This document shows, piece after piece, positions 11,469-18,562 of a stretch of 36,808 bases of DNA (its first letter is position 1; each line of letters opens with the position of its first letter). Source of the DNA: an uncultured Bacteroidales bacterium. Its GTDB lineage: Bacteria; Bacteroidota; Bacteroidia; Bacteroidales; Muribaculaceae. The translations under genes and the position numbers were made by a program. The notes beneath the pieces are model-generated. The model was not told the origin of the DNA, ran no database searches, and worked only from the letters and a program-made list of their open reading frames with translations. The stretch lies in assembly GCA_902776955.1 (NCBI GenBank), contig CACYSG010000034.1, forward strand, positions 1 to 36,808. Direction: 5' to 3'.

Positions 11469-11499
11469 CAAATATAGTAACTTAATTTAAAGAAACAAT
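11469..11499 (-). promoter_or_regulatory. promoter of the BspA-like gene
   Basis: On the minus strand the -7 box TATATTTG (11469-11476) is preceded by ATTG (11496-11499), a partial -33 box, with a spacer of 19 bases. This fits the Bacteroidota consensus. The predicted leader is about 45-50 bases. Confidence 0.6.
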
Positions 11500-11841
11500 A
11501 ATGTTTTGTCATTATTTTTGATATCATTGTGTAAAATAATTGGCATTCTTGAAAAATGAGACTTTTTTTCGCTGGATTCCTGCAATCTCATGCCAGCCCG
11601 CATGAGATTCAGCGAATGCTCCTAACGCTAGGGTGCAGAGACGTTATATATTAACGTGAGTTCAACGAAATTGTATGCTATAAATCAATTTGTTAGTAAC
11701 TCTACCTAATCTTAGAGGGGGTCAGGGGCCGTTGATGCTACCAGAGATTTGCTTCGAAAGCACATCATACTCCTCGGTAGCTTCACGCCACCTCCACTAT
11801 CTTAGGGGAATAGTTGATAATCAGCACTTTATTATCCAATT
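11500..11841. other. gene-free AT-rich intergenic stretch
   Basis: No credible gene. It holds an inverted repeat (AATCTCATG at 11584-11592 against CATGAGATT at 11601-11609). Around 11652-11672 lies a fragment (AACGTGAGTTCAACGAAAT) resembling the arms of the fold-back element at 6461-6594. The open frame starting at 11690 crosses the adjacent hairpins and shows no domain. Confidence 0.6.
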
Positions 11842-12007
11842 AGGGGTTAAAACCACGCATTTCAATGCGTCTACTTTAGTTTCTATAAACCTCGTTACCG
11901 AAGACATACAAAGTGTTGTTTCCGGATGGGTTACAAGAGGCGAAGATGAAATTAAATTTTCATGCGTGGATGAAACTATGGGCTTCAAGTCCATAGTGGT
12001 TTAATTC
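11842..12007 (+). mobile_element. relic resembling the ends of an IS200/IS605-type element
   Basis: Two small hairpins bracket about 100 bases. The left one is ACGCATT-TC-AATGCGT (11855-11870), preceded by GGGTTAAAACC. The right one is ACTATGG...CCATAGT (11975-11997) with an inner CTTcAAG, followed by GGTTTAATT. Subterminal hairpins of this kind, with a GGGCTTCAAG-type right end, are characteristic of IS200/IS605 elements. The short interior reads as an open frame ending ETMGFKSIVV but encodes no recognisable TnpA or TnpB. The likely interpretation is a non-autonomous derivative or deletion relic; this is inference from end structure only. Confidence 0.45.
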
Positions 12008-12010
12008 AAA

Positions 12011-12050
12011 ATGAGGGTGAGCCAAAAAAACTGTTTTGGCTCACCCTCAT
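12011..12050 (-). terminator. terminator after pruA
   Basis: A perfect 17-bp inverted repeat (ATGAGGGTGAGCCAAAA / TTTTGGCTCACCCTCAT) with a 6-base loop, 30 bases past the pruA stop on the minus strand and followed by TTTTGAATT in that direction. A strong stem with a modest T tract. Confidence 0.8.
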
Positions 12051-12080
12051 GTAAAATTCTAATAGCTAACTGCTAATAGC

Positions 12081-13642
12081 TTATTTCAGGTAGGTGTAGC
12101 GGTAGTCGGTCGGCGACACGAGGGTCTCCTTGATTACGCGCGGGATGATCCAGCGGATGAGGTTGAACTCACCACCGGCCTTGTCGTTGGTACCGCTGGC
12201 ACGTGCACCGCCAAAGGGCTGCATGCCCACAACGGCACCCGTCGGCTTGTCGTTGATGTAGAAGTTACCAGCGGCATAGCACAGCTTGTCGGTCAACTTC
12301 TCCACCTCCAGGCGGTCGCGGCCCCAAACGGCACCGGTCAGACCGTAAGGCGAGGTCTCGTCACACAGCTTCACGGTCTCGTTCACCTTGTCGTCGTCAT
12401 AGGGGTAAACCGTCAGCACCGGGCCGAAGATTTCCTCTTCCATCGACTTGAAGCGGGGATTGGTGGTCTCGATAACGGTGGGCTCAACAAACCAGCCTTT
12501 CTTCTTGTCGCACTTGCCGCCGATGACAATCTTGGCGTCGTCAGACTTCTTGGCATAGTCGATATAGCTCTTGCACTTGTCGAACGAAGCCTCGTCGATA
12601 ACGGCGTTGATGAAGTTCATGGGATCGGTAACATCACCCATCTTCACCTCCTTGCACATGGCCTTGATGTCCTTCAGCACGTCGGGCCACAGGCTCTTGG
12701 GAATGTACATGCGGGAAGCGGCCGAGCACTTCTGGGAACAAAGATGAAGTCCTTACCACCGGTCTCACCCACGAGGCGGGGATAGGAGATGTACTTGTCA
12801 ACGTTCAGGCTGGCCTGTTTCCACAGCGACTTGAAGGTAGCGGTGCTGCCGGTGAAGTGGATGCCGCTGAAGTACTTGCTGTCGGTAGCAACCTCGCCGA
12901 TGAGGGCGCCGCTACCGGGCAGGAAGTTGATCACGCCGTCGGGCAGACCGGCTTCCTTGTAGAGCTGCATCAGGTAGTAGTTGCTCAGCAGGGCGGTGGT
13001 GGAGGGCTTCCACAGGGCTACGTTACCCATCAGCACGGGAGTCATGCACAGGTTGCTGGCAATCGAGGTGAAGTTAAACGGGGTAACAGCCAGGATAAAG
13101 CCCTCGAGGGGACGATACTCGGTGTGGTTCAACTGGCCAACGCCGTCCTTGGGCTGCATGCCGTAGATCTTGCTGGCATAGTGCACGTTGTAGCGGAAGA
13201 AGTCGATCGTCTCGCAAGCCGAGTCGATTTCGGCCTGGTAGATGTTCTTGCTCTGGCCCAGCATCGTGGCGGCATTCATGATGGGACGATACTTGGTGGC
13301 GAGCAGCTCGGCCATCTTCATCACGATGGCGGCGCGGGTGGTCCACGGCGTGCGGCTCCACTCCTTCCATGCCTTCATAGCGGCATCGATGGCCATCTTG
13401 ATCTCTTTCTTGGTCACCTTGTGATAGGTGGCAAGCACGTGCTTGTGGTCGTGGGGGCAGGTAACAGTACCCGTGTCACCGGTGCGGATTTCCTTGCCGC
13501 CGATGATGATGGGGATGTCCACGACGATTTTGCTCTGGCGCTCGAGTTCAGCCTCCAGGGCAACGCGCTCGGGAGAACCGGGCATATAGGCCTTCACCGG
13601 CTCATTGGCGGGAAGGGGAAAATTGATAACAGCGTTATTCAT
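12081..13642 (-). pseudogene. pruA: 1-pyrroline-5-carboxylate dehydrogenase, interrupted by an out-of-frame deletion
   Basis: Aldehyde dehydrogenase that oxidises P5C/glutamate semialdehyde to glutamate with NAD+, the step after the adjacent rocD. Bases 13642 to about 12740 encode the NAD-binding half (GFILAVTPFNFTSIASNL, HFTGSTATF, VGETGGKDF with the conserved Glu). Bases from about 12734 to 12081 encode the rest in a different frame, beginning QKCSAASRMYIPKSLWP with the catalytic Cys and ending in KPTGAVVGMQPFGGARASGT. Family members such as human ALDH4A1 have about 22 residues between the Val after DFIF and QKCS; here two bases remain. About 64 bases are therefore missing and the frame is broken. 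All other landmarks look well preserved, so the lesion is either very recent or an assembly error. If real, no active enzyme is made. Confidence 0.88.
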
Positions 13643-13779
13643 TTTATTATTTAGTTGTTGGTTTCTAGCCCCTAGTTTCTAGTCCTTAGTCACTAGGTTC
13701 TGGTTTTTATTGGTTTTTGGTTGAAAAAAAGGATAGTTTGCGAGTCAGGGCCAGAGTCTCTAAACCCTAAACTCTAAAC
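13643..13779. repeat. short direct repeats between rocD and pruA
   Basis: No gene. It contains three 7-base units of the TAAACYY type (13761-13781) and several spaced CTAG motifs at 13664-13697. The 7-base unit matches a longer array at 28384-28425. No convincing separate promoter for pruA is visible. Confidence 0.6.
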
Positions 13780-13816
13780 TTCAAGTGCCGCAAGCCGTAA
13801 GCTTGCGACACTTGAA
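13780..13816 (-). terminator. hairpin immediately after rocD
   Basis: Arms TTCAAGTGCCGCAAGC (13780-13795) and GCTTGCGACACTTGAA (13801-13816) pair with one mismatch around a 5-base loop, 4 bases from the rocD stop. There is no long T run. It may attenuate rather than end transcription into pruA. Confidence 0.6.
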
Positions 13817-13820
13817 TATA

Positions 13821-15122
13821 TTATCCGAACATCTGCTCGAAGGTCTTCTTGATAATCTCGATGGCTTCCATAAGCTCTTCCTTGGTGATGCACAAGGGGG
13901 GAGCGAAGCGGATGATGTGGTCGTGGGTGGGCTTGGCCAGCAGACCGTTGTCACGCAGCTTGAGGCAGATGTCCCAAGCGGTCTTGCCCTCGACGGGCTT
14001 GGTAACGATGGCGTTCAACAGACCACGGCCGCGCACCTGAACGATGAACGGCGAATGGATCTTCTCGATCTCCTCACGGAAGATCTTACCCATCTTCTCG
14101 GCGTTCTGAACGAGCTTCTCGTCCTTAACCACCTTCAAGGCCTCAACGGCAACGCGCGCTGCCAGAGGGAAGCCGCCGAAGGTCGAGCCGTGCTCGCCGG
14201 GCTTCACGTTGAGCATGATGTCGTCGTCGGCCAAGCAAGCCGATACGGGCAGCACACCACCACCCAGGGCCTTGCCCAGAATCACGATGTCGGGACGGAT
14301 GCCGTCGTGCTGTGAGCACAGCATCTTACCCGTACGGGCGATACCGGTCTGAACCTCGTCGGCGATGAACAGCACGTTGTGCTCGTGGCACAGGTCGAAG
14401 CATTTCTTCAGGTAACCGTCGTCGGGAACGAATACACCAGCCTCACCCTGGATGGGCTCAGCGATAAAGGCGGCAACCTCGTCGCCATATTTGTCAAGCG
14501 CTTCCTTCAGCGCATTTGAGTCATTATAAGGAATGCGGATGAAACCGGGGGTCAGAGGACCGTAGTTGGCATAGCTGTCAGGGTCGTTGCTCATCGTGAT
14601 GACGGTCACGGTGCGGCCGTGGAAGTTACCCTCGCAGCAGATGATTTTCACCTTGTCGTTGTCAATACCTTTCTTGACAACACCCCAGCGGCGGGCCAGC
14701 TTCAGGGCGGTCTCAACGCCCTCGGCACCGGTGTTCATCGGCAGCACTTTATCGTAGCCGAAGTAGGAGTGCATGAACTTCTCATACTCGCAGAAGGCCT
14801 CGTTGTAGAATGCGCGAGAGGTCAGGCACAGCTTGTTGGTCTGGTCCTTCAACGCCTTGACGATGCGGGGGTGGCAGTGGCCCTGGTTAACGGCACTGTA
14901 GGCCGACAGGAAGTCGAAGTACTTCTTACCCTCAACGTCCCACACATAGATGCCTTTACCCTTCTTCAGGACTACGGGCAGCGGGTGGTAGTTGTGAGCG
15001 CCGTAACGCTCTTCCATTGCGATGTAGCTCTTGGTCTTTGCGCCCAGCGGATTGGGCTCACAATTACATTTTTTACTCTTGGTTTCTTTTTTCACAGCAG
15101 GTTTTGTTTTCTTTGTTGCCAT
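13821..15122 (-). CDS. rocD: ornithine--oxo-acid aminotransferase
   Basis: PLP-dependent class III aminotransferase that converts ornithine and 2-oxoglutarate to glutamate 5-semialdehyde and glutamate. The core begins [20 protein letters not shown], a near-diagnostic ornithine aminotransferase opening, and continues through [42 protein letters not shown] and ADEVQTG. The PLP lysine is in ILGKALGGG and the end has GEHGSTFGG. It is 433 residues, about 30 longer than the core because of a Lys-rich N-terminal extension ([15 protein letters not shown]... with a CNC motif); no later Met leaves the conserved opening intact. It lies upstream of pruA in the same direction, forming an ornithine-to-glutamate route. 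A -7 box lies about 52 bases upstream. Confidence 0.96.
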   Translation of the reverse strand: MATKKTKPAVKKETKSKKCNCEPNPLGAKTKSYIAMEERYGAHNYHPLPVVLKKGKGIYVWDVEGKKYFDFLSAYSAVNQGHCHPRIVKALKDQTNKLCLTSRAFYNEAFCEYEKFMHSYFGYDKVLPMNTGAEGVETALKLARRWGVVKKGIDNDKVKIICCEGNFHGRTVTVITMSNDPDSYANYGPLTPGFIRIPYNDSNALKEALDKYGDEVAAFIAEPIQGEAGVFVPDDGYLKKCFDLCHEHNVLFIADEVQTGIARTGKMLCSQHDGIRPDIVILGKALGGGVLPVSACLADDDIMLNVKPGEHGSTFGGFPLAARVAVEALKVVKDEKLVQNAEKMGKIFREEIEKIHSPFIVQVRGRGLLNAIVTKPVEGKTAWDICLKLRDNGLLAKPTHDHIIRFAPPLCITKEELMEAIEIIKKTFEQMFG

Positions 15123-15173
15123 GTTTTGTTGTTATTGGTTTAAAGGATTAATGAAGTTATTCTTTGTCCACTG

Positions 15174-15181
15174 CAAATGTA
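15174..15181 (-). promoter_or_regulatory. candidate -7 box for rocD
   Basis: On the minus strand this reads TACATTTG, matching TAnnTTTG, 52 bases before the rocD ATG. No clear -33 element at standard spacing. Confidence 0.45.
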
Positions 15182-15305
15182 GGTTATTTTATGCAACCAT
15201 CATACAGTTTCACATAATTTAACGCAGCAACCCCTTCCCATGATTCACGTTTTCTGTCGCTCATCCCACCCTCACCAGCCATCCCCTCCTGTCCTCCCGC
15301 TATGT

Positions 15306-15368
15306 CCGTCCTTCCCGTCTTTCCCGTTACCTCCGTTCTTTCCGTCCTCTCCGTTCTCTCCGTCGATA
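15306..15368. repeat. 9-base-period tandem array, locus 1
   Basis: Seven consecutive 9-base units of the form CCGTYNYYY (for example CCGTCCTTC, CCGTTCTTT, CCGTTCTCT), ending where the RNase E/G terminator T tract begins. Arrays with the same period and orientation lie at 26144-26184 and 33614-33676. Confidence 0.8.
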
Positions 15369-15409
15369 ATAAAAAAAAGACCACCCTGCTGGTATTGTGC
15401 AGGGCGGTC
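15369..15409 (-). terminator. rho-independent terminator of the RNase E/G gene
   Basis: On the minus strand, GACCGCCCTGC pairs with GCAGGGTGGTC (one G-T pair) around a 9-base loop, followed directly by eight T residues. It lies about 36 bases past the gene's stop. Confidence 0.92.
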
Positions 15410-15444
15410 CTGGTGTCTCTAGCCTAGCGGTGATGCCGTTGGCA

Positions 15445-17094
15445 TCAGTCTTTGTTCTCTTCTTCGCTATCGGCAGCGGCGCGTTGCTTGGAGCGACGTT
15501 CTTTCTTGCTCGTCTCGCTGCTGCTGGTGTCTTTTTCTTCTTTAAGGTCAATCTCGTTATGGTCTTTGTCGAGTACCTTATATTCCAGGTAGTTGAGCGA
15601 TTGGTCAGGCAGGATACGGAACTTGCGTTTGAATTCCCTGCGCCATTTCCAGTAATCGCTCACCAGGCCCTTCTTGAGGTAGGCATCGACAAATGGATGG
15701 ACATACATAATGAAACTGTTCACTTTCAGCGTGTTGACAAGGTAATCAATCTTGTCTTTCAGTTTGTCGGTAAAAAGCAACGAGGGCTGGACTTCGCCTT
15801 TGCCGCCACACGACGGGCACGTCTCGGCTGTCGCGATATCCATGGCGGGACGGACTCGCTGGCGGGTGATCTGCATCAATCCGAATTTGCTCAGCGGCAG
15901 GATGTTGTGACGTGCGCGGTCTTTCTGCATCACTTCGCGCATGTGCTTATACAACTCCTGGCGGTGTTCGGCCTTGGCCATGTCAATAAAGTCAATCACG
16001 ATGATGCCGCCCATGTCGCGCAGGCGCAGTTGGCGTGCTATCTCGTCGGCGGCCAGCAGGTTCACGTTCAGGGCATTGCTCTCTTGATCGGTGCTCGTGC
16101 GGGAGCGGTTGCCCGAGTTCACGTCGATGACGTGCAGCGCTTCGGTACTTTCTACGATTATGTATGCGCCCGACTTGAAGGATACCGTCTTTCCGAACGA
16201 CGACTTGATCTGCTTGGTGATGCCGAACTTGTCAAAGATGGGCATGTCGTCGCTGTAAAGTTTCACGATATCGCTGCGATCGGGGGCAATCTGGTTCACA
16301 TAGTCATGGATTTGCTCATATACATCGGCATTGTTCACTTGGATGCTCTCAAACTCGGGATTGAAGATATCCCGTATCTCGCCTACGGCACGGCTCTCTT
16401 CCTCATACAGCAGGGTGGACGAGTCGGCGTGTTGAATCTTGGCGATAGCATCATCCCATGCCTTGAGCAGCACCTTGAGCTCGTTATTCAGCTCCGCTGC
16501 ACGCTTGTTCTCGGCCGATGTGCGCACGATAACCCCGAAGTTCTTGGGCTTCATGCTCTCGATGAGGCGGCGCAATCGCGTCTTTTCGGCATGGTCTTTA
16601 ATCTTTTGAGATACCGAGATGCGGTCATTAAATGGTGTAAGTACCAGGAAGCGACCGGTGAAGGAGATTTCGGTGGTCAGGCGAGGACCCTTGGTAGAGA
16701 TGGGCTCCTTCGCGATTTGAACCATCAGCTCCTGCCCTTGGGTCAGCACGTCGGTGACGCTGCCATGTTTGTTCGTATCGGGCTGGTTCTTGATTTTGCT
16801 GATGCTCACTGGCCTCTTGGTGGGATTCTCGCGTATCGTCTTGATGTATTGAGAAAATGTGTTGAACTGTGAACCCAAATCAAGGTAATGGAGAAACGCG
16901 TCCTTGGGATGACCCACGTTCACAAACGCGGCATTCAATCCCGGCATCAGTTTCTTCACCTTGGCAAGGTAGATGTTGCCCACGGCATAGGAGGCATCTC
17001 TGCTCTCCCGTTGCAGGGACACGAGACGGCCGTCTTCAAGCAGCGCCGTCGTCATGTCGCGGGGCGTGACGTCAACTACTAGTTCACTTCTCAT
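15445..17094 (-). CDS. rng: RNase E/G family endoribonuclease
   Basis: Single-strand endoribonuclease for rRNA maturation and mRNA decay, 549 residues, close to RNase G length plus a tail. An S1-like RNA-binding region occupies roughly residues 35-130 (GNIYLAKVKKLMPGLNAAFVNVG). The catalytic core has IDVNSGN (Asp324) and VIDFIDM (Asp368), matching the paired metal-binding aspartates of RNase E. The zinc-link motif CPSCGG (426-431) supports dimer/tetramer assembly. The last 35 residues are a charged tail (EEKDTSSSETSKKERRSKQR). The ATG at 17094 gives the family N-terminus MRSELVVDVTP. A 357-base leader with a long stem separates it from the upstream AURKAIP1/COX24-type gene, which is notable because E. 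coli RNase E regulates its own message through its 5' leader. Confidence 0.95.
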   Translation of the reverse strand: MRSELVVDVTPRDMTTALLEDGRLVSLQRESRDASYAVGNIYLAKVKKLMPGLNAAFVNVGHPKDAFLHYLDLGSQFNTFSQYIKTIRENPTKRPVSISKIKNQPDTNKHGSVTDVLTQGQELMVQIAKEPISTKGPRLTTEISFTGRFLVLTPFNDRISVSQKIKDHAEKTRLRRLIESMKPKNFGVIVRTSAENKRAAELNNELKVLLKAWDDAIAKIQHADSSTLLYEEESRAVGEIRDIFNPEFESIQVNNADVYEQIHDYVNQIAPDRSDIVKLYSDDMPIFDKFGITKQIKSSFGKTVSFKSGAYIIVESTEALHVIDVNSGNRSRTSTDQESNALNVNLLAADEIARQLRLRDMGGIIVIDFIDMAKAEHRQELYKHMREVMQKDRARHNILPLSKFGLMQITRQRVRPAMDIATAETCPSCGGKGEVQPSLLFTDKLKDKIDYLVNTLKVNSFIMYVHPFVDAYLKKGLVSDYWKWRREFKRKFRILPDQSLNYLEYKVLDKDHNEIDLKEEKDTSSSETSKKERRSKQRAAADSEEENKD

Positions 17095-17202
17095 CGCAGA
17101 AGGTGGGTGATATACACTTTACGAAAGTTGATTCGATTTATATATTTAACAAAAGAATGTGATATATAAATGGCACCATGCCGTGAGAGCTTTGATTCGA
17201 TG

Positions 17203-17423
17203 AGTCCCGCTGGACTTCTCTCTCAGGACGGCGGTGCGGAGGAACGGGTGGGGACGGGGACACTACCTGGCGGGTTCGCTTTTCAGGGAGCGGCCCTTGA
17301 AATAGCAAGCCGGGAACAAACCAATTGACGGGATGGGTAGCGCGCGATTCGGGGGCTTGATGCCCGCTCTCTCTTGACGTGGTGCCCATCTTGCGTGCCA
17401 ATTCGTTTGTTCCCGCTATTTCA
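17203..17423 (-). ncRNA. candidate structured leader or small RNA upstream of the RNase E/G gene
   Basis: TGAAATAGC (17298-17306) and GGGAACAAAC (17312-17321) pair exactly with the uninterrupted stretch 17405-17423, leaving a 5-base bulge. The stem then continues with AATTG (17323-17327) against CAATT (17399-17403), giving about 24 pairs. Inside are nested helices GATGGG/CCCATC (17332-17337 with 17385-17390) and GGGC/GCCC (17353-17356 with 17362-17365). A further AGTCC/GGACT hairpin lies at 17203-17216. It occupies most of the gene-free gap between the AURKAIP1/COX24-type gene and rng. An 87-codon open frame crosses it but shows no domain. It may be a cis-regulatory leader of rng, an independent RNA or a fold-back element; the family is not identified. 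Confidence 0.45.
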
Positions 17424-17451
17424 CAGTTGTCACAGATTGACTACGCGACAA

Positions 17452-17544
17452 TTACTTCTTGTTTTTGTGACGATTCTTGCGCAGTCTTTTTTTACGCTTG
17501 TGAGTTGCCATCTTGTGGCCTTTGCGTTTCTTTCCGTTTGGCAT
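17452..17544 (-). CDS. AURKAIP1/COX24-domain small basic protein (30 residues)
   Basis: A 31-codon frame encodes a tiny, very basic protein: it begins MPNGKKRKGHKMATHKRKKR and continues LRKNRHKNKK. This matches the short Bacteroidota proteins annotated as AURKAIP1/COX24 domain proteins, related to the C-terminal segment of a mitochondrial small-subunit ribosomal protein (mS38). Two-thirds of the residues are Lys, Arg or His, consistent with rRNA binding. It sits 63 bases downstream of the HU gene in the same direction, so co-transcription is likely. Too short for most gene callers. Ribosome association is inferred from the family. Confidence 0.85.
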   Translation of the reverse strand: MPNGKKRKGHKMATHKRKKRLRKNRHKNKK

Positions 17545-17607
17545 GTTTGTAAATGTTTAAGTTATAAAAAATATATGATGTTAATTTGTCAGCTTATTGG
17601 CAGTGAA

Positions 17608-17880
17608 TCACTTCACCTGATCCATAAACACCTTAGCAGGCTTGAAGGCCGGGATCTTGTGCTCCGGGATAATGATAACGGTGTTCTTGCTGATATTGCG
17701 GGCGGTCTTCTGTGAACGGGTCTTCACGATGAAGCTACCGAAACCGCGCAGGTAAACGTTCTCACCATTTGCCAGCGAGTCCTTAACGGTGTCCATGAAC
17801 TTCTCAACAGTTTCCAAAACCGATGCTTTGTCGATGCCGGTGGAACTAGCAATCTCTCTAACGATTTCTGCTTTAGTCAT
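17608..17880 (-). CDS. HU-family DNA-binding protein
   Basis: Nucleoid-associated HU/IHF protein of 90 residues that bends and compacts DNA as a dimer. The start at 17880 gives MTKAEIVREIASSTG, the standard N-terminus; the longer frame to 17985 adds 35 unrelated residues. The beta-arm region has GFGSFIVKTRSQKTARNISKNTVIIIPEHKIPAFKPAK, close to the HU signature GFGxFxxxxRxxRxGRNPxTGxxxxIPAxxxPxFKxGK but with NISKN in place of the NPxTG segment. Many Bacteroidota HU-family proteins show this variant, so it could be IHF-like. It is followed by the AURKAIP1/COX24-type gene and then the RNase E/G gene. Confidence 0.95.
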   Translation of the reverse strand: MTKAEIVREIASSTGIDKASVLETVEKFMDTVKDSLANGENVYLRGFGSFIVKTRSQKTARNISKNTVIIIPEHKIPAFKPAKVFMDQVK

Positions 17881-18209
17881 TGTGTTATTAAATTTAATTT
17901 TTTTAGTTAATGATGAATAATTCTCTAAATTATAATTGCTTGAACGACAGCGTGATAATGTAACGGTTTGCCAAGCGTTTGACAAACAGAAACACCCCTG
18001 AAACAGGGTACCTGCCGATTTTGCGACTGCAAATATCGGTATTTTTTTCTAATTAAGCGCTAATATTCAGCATTTTTTGCAAAAAAAATTGATTTTCACC
18101 ACATTTGGTGTCGCGGGCGGCACAACTGACCGGTGATGCCCGACGGGTCGTTTGTGGCAGCCTCATGCTATTTTGGTCACATTTTGACGCTGGATTTCGA
18201 CTTTTTGAT
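17881..18209. other. divergent intergenic region between the HU and SufT-like genes
   Basis: About 330 AT-rich bases with no gene. On the minus strand, GATATTTG (18030-18037) is one base off the TAnnTTTG -7 consensus and could serve the HU gene with a leader of about 140 bases. The plus-strand promoter of the SufT-like gene lies at the right edge. Confidence 0.5.
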
Positions 18210-18217
18210 TAACTTTG
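18183..18217 (+). promoter_or_regulatory. promoter of the SufT-like gene
   Basis: The -7 box TAACTTTG (18210-18217) is a perfect consensus match; TTTG (18183-18186) is a candidate -33 box with a slightly long 23-base spacer. The ATG is only 8 bases beyond the -7 box, implying a leader of a few bases. Confidence 0.6.
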
Positions 18218-18225
18218 CCGCTGTT

Positions 18226-18546
18226 ATGGAACAAGAACAGAAATTGAAAATCGAGGAAGACATCATCAAGATGTTGAAAACGGTCTATGACCCCGAGTTG
18301 CCCGTGGATGTTTACAGCCTTGGGCTCATCTATAAGATTGACGTTAACGAGGACGGTCATGTCGACATCGACATGACGCTCACAGCACCCAATTGCCCGA
18401 TTGCCGACTTCATCTTCGAGGATGTGAGGCAGAAGGTCGAGAGCGTGGACGGCGTTTCGAGCGCCACGGTCAATCTGGTCTTTGAACCGGAGTGGGATCC
18501 ACGCATGATGACCGAGGAGGCCAAGCTCGAGCTGGGAATGTTGTAA
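18226..18546 (+). CDS. SufT/MIP18-family (DUF59) iron-sulfur assembly protein
   Basis: A 106-residue single-domain protein of the MIP18/DUF59 family, which helps mature or deliver iron-sulfur clusters. Family marks are KTVYDPELPVDVYSLGLIY near the N-terminus, then DMTLTAPNCPIADFI with the conserved Cys, and VNLVFEPEWDPRMMTEEAKLELGML at the end. The ATG at 18226 is chosen because upstream in-frame codons lie in the promoter, and the next Met would cut into the first helix. Sixteen bases separate it from lpxH, so the two probably share a transcript. Activity in a SUF pathway is known for the family; the partner here is not visible. Confidence 0.9.
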   Translation: MEQEQKLKIEEDIIKMLKTVYDPELPVDVYSLGLIYKIDVNEDGHVDIDMTLTAPNCPIADFIFEDVRQKVESVDGVSSATVNLVFEPEWDPRMMTEEAKLELGML

Positions 18547-18562
18547 TGTGATACCGAGGCAC

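Noticed and set aside
11690-12004. 104-codon open frame read as a possible small gene.
   Set aside because: It runs through both end hairpins of the presumed mobile relic, has no promoter or signal, and its residues match nothing I recognise.
15306-15368. CRISPR-like array.
   Set aside because: The units are 9 bases with no spacers, and no cas gene is nearby. It is a simple short tandem repeat.
15397-16872. A 491-codon open frame antisense to the RNase E/G gene, and similar long antisense frames at 20308-21447 and 26270-27409.
   Set aside because: They mirror well-identified genes on the other strand and show no domains. GC-rich codon bias routinely produces such frames.
17138-17401. 87-codon open frame on the minus strand between the AURKAIP1/COX24-type gene and the RNase E/G gene.
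   Set aside because: It is crossed by the long inverted repeat, has no recognisable domain and a skewed composition. The RNA-structure explanation is better supported.
17203-17423. RNase P RNA or tmRNA in the RNase E/G leader.
   Set aside because: The conserved P4 segments of RNase P RNA and the tRNA-like end of tmRNA are not present on either strand.
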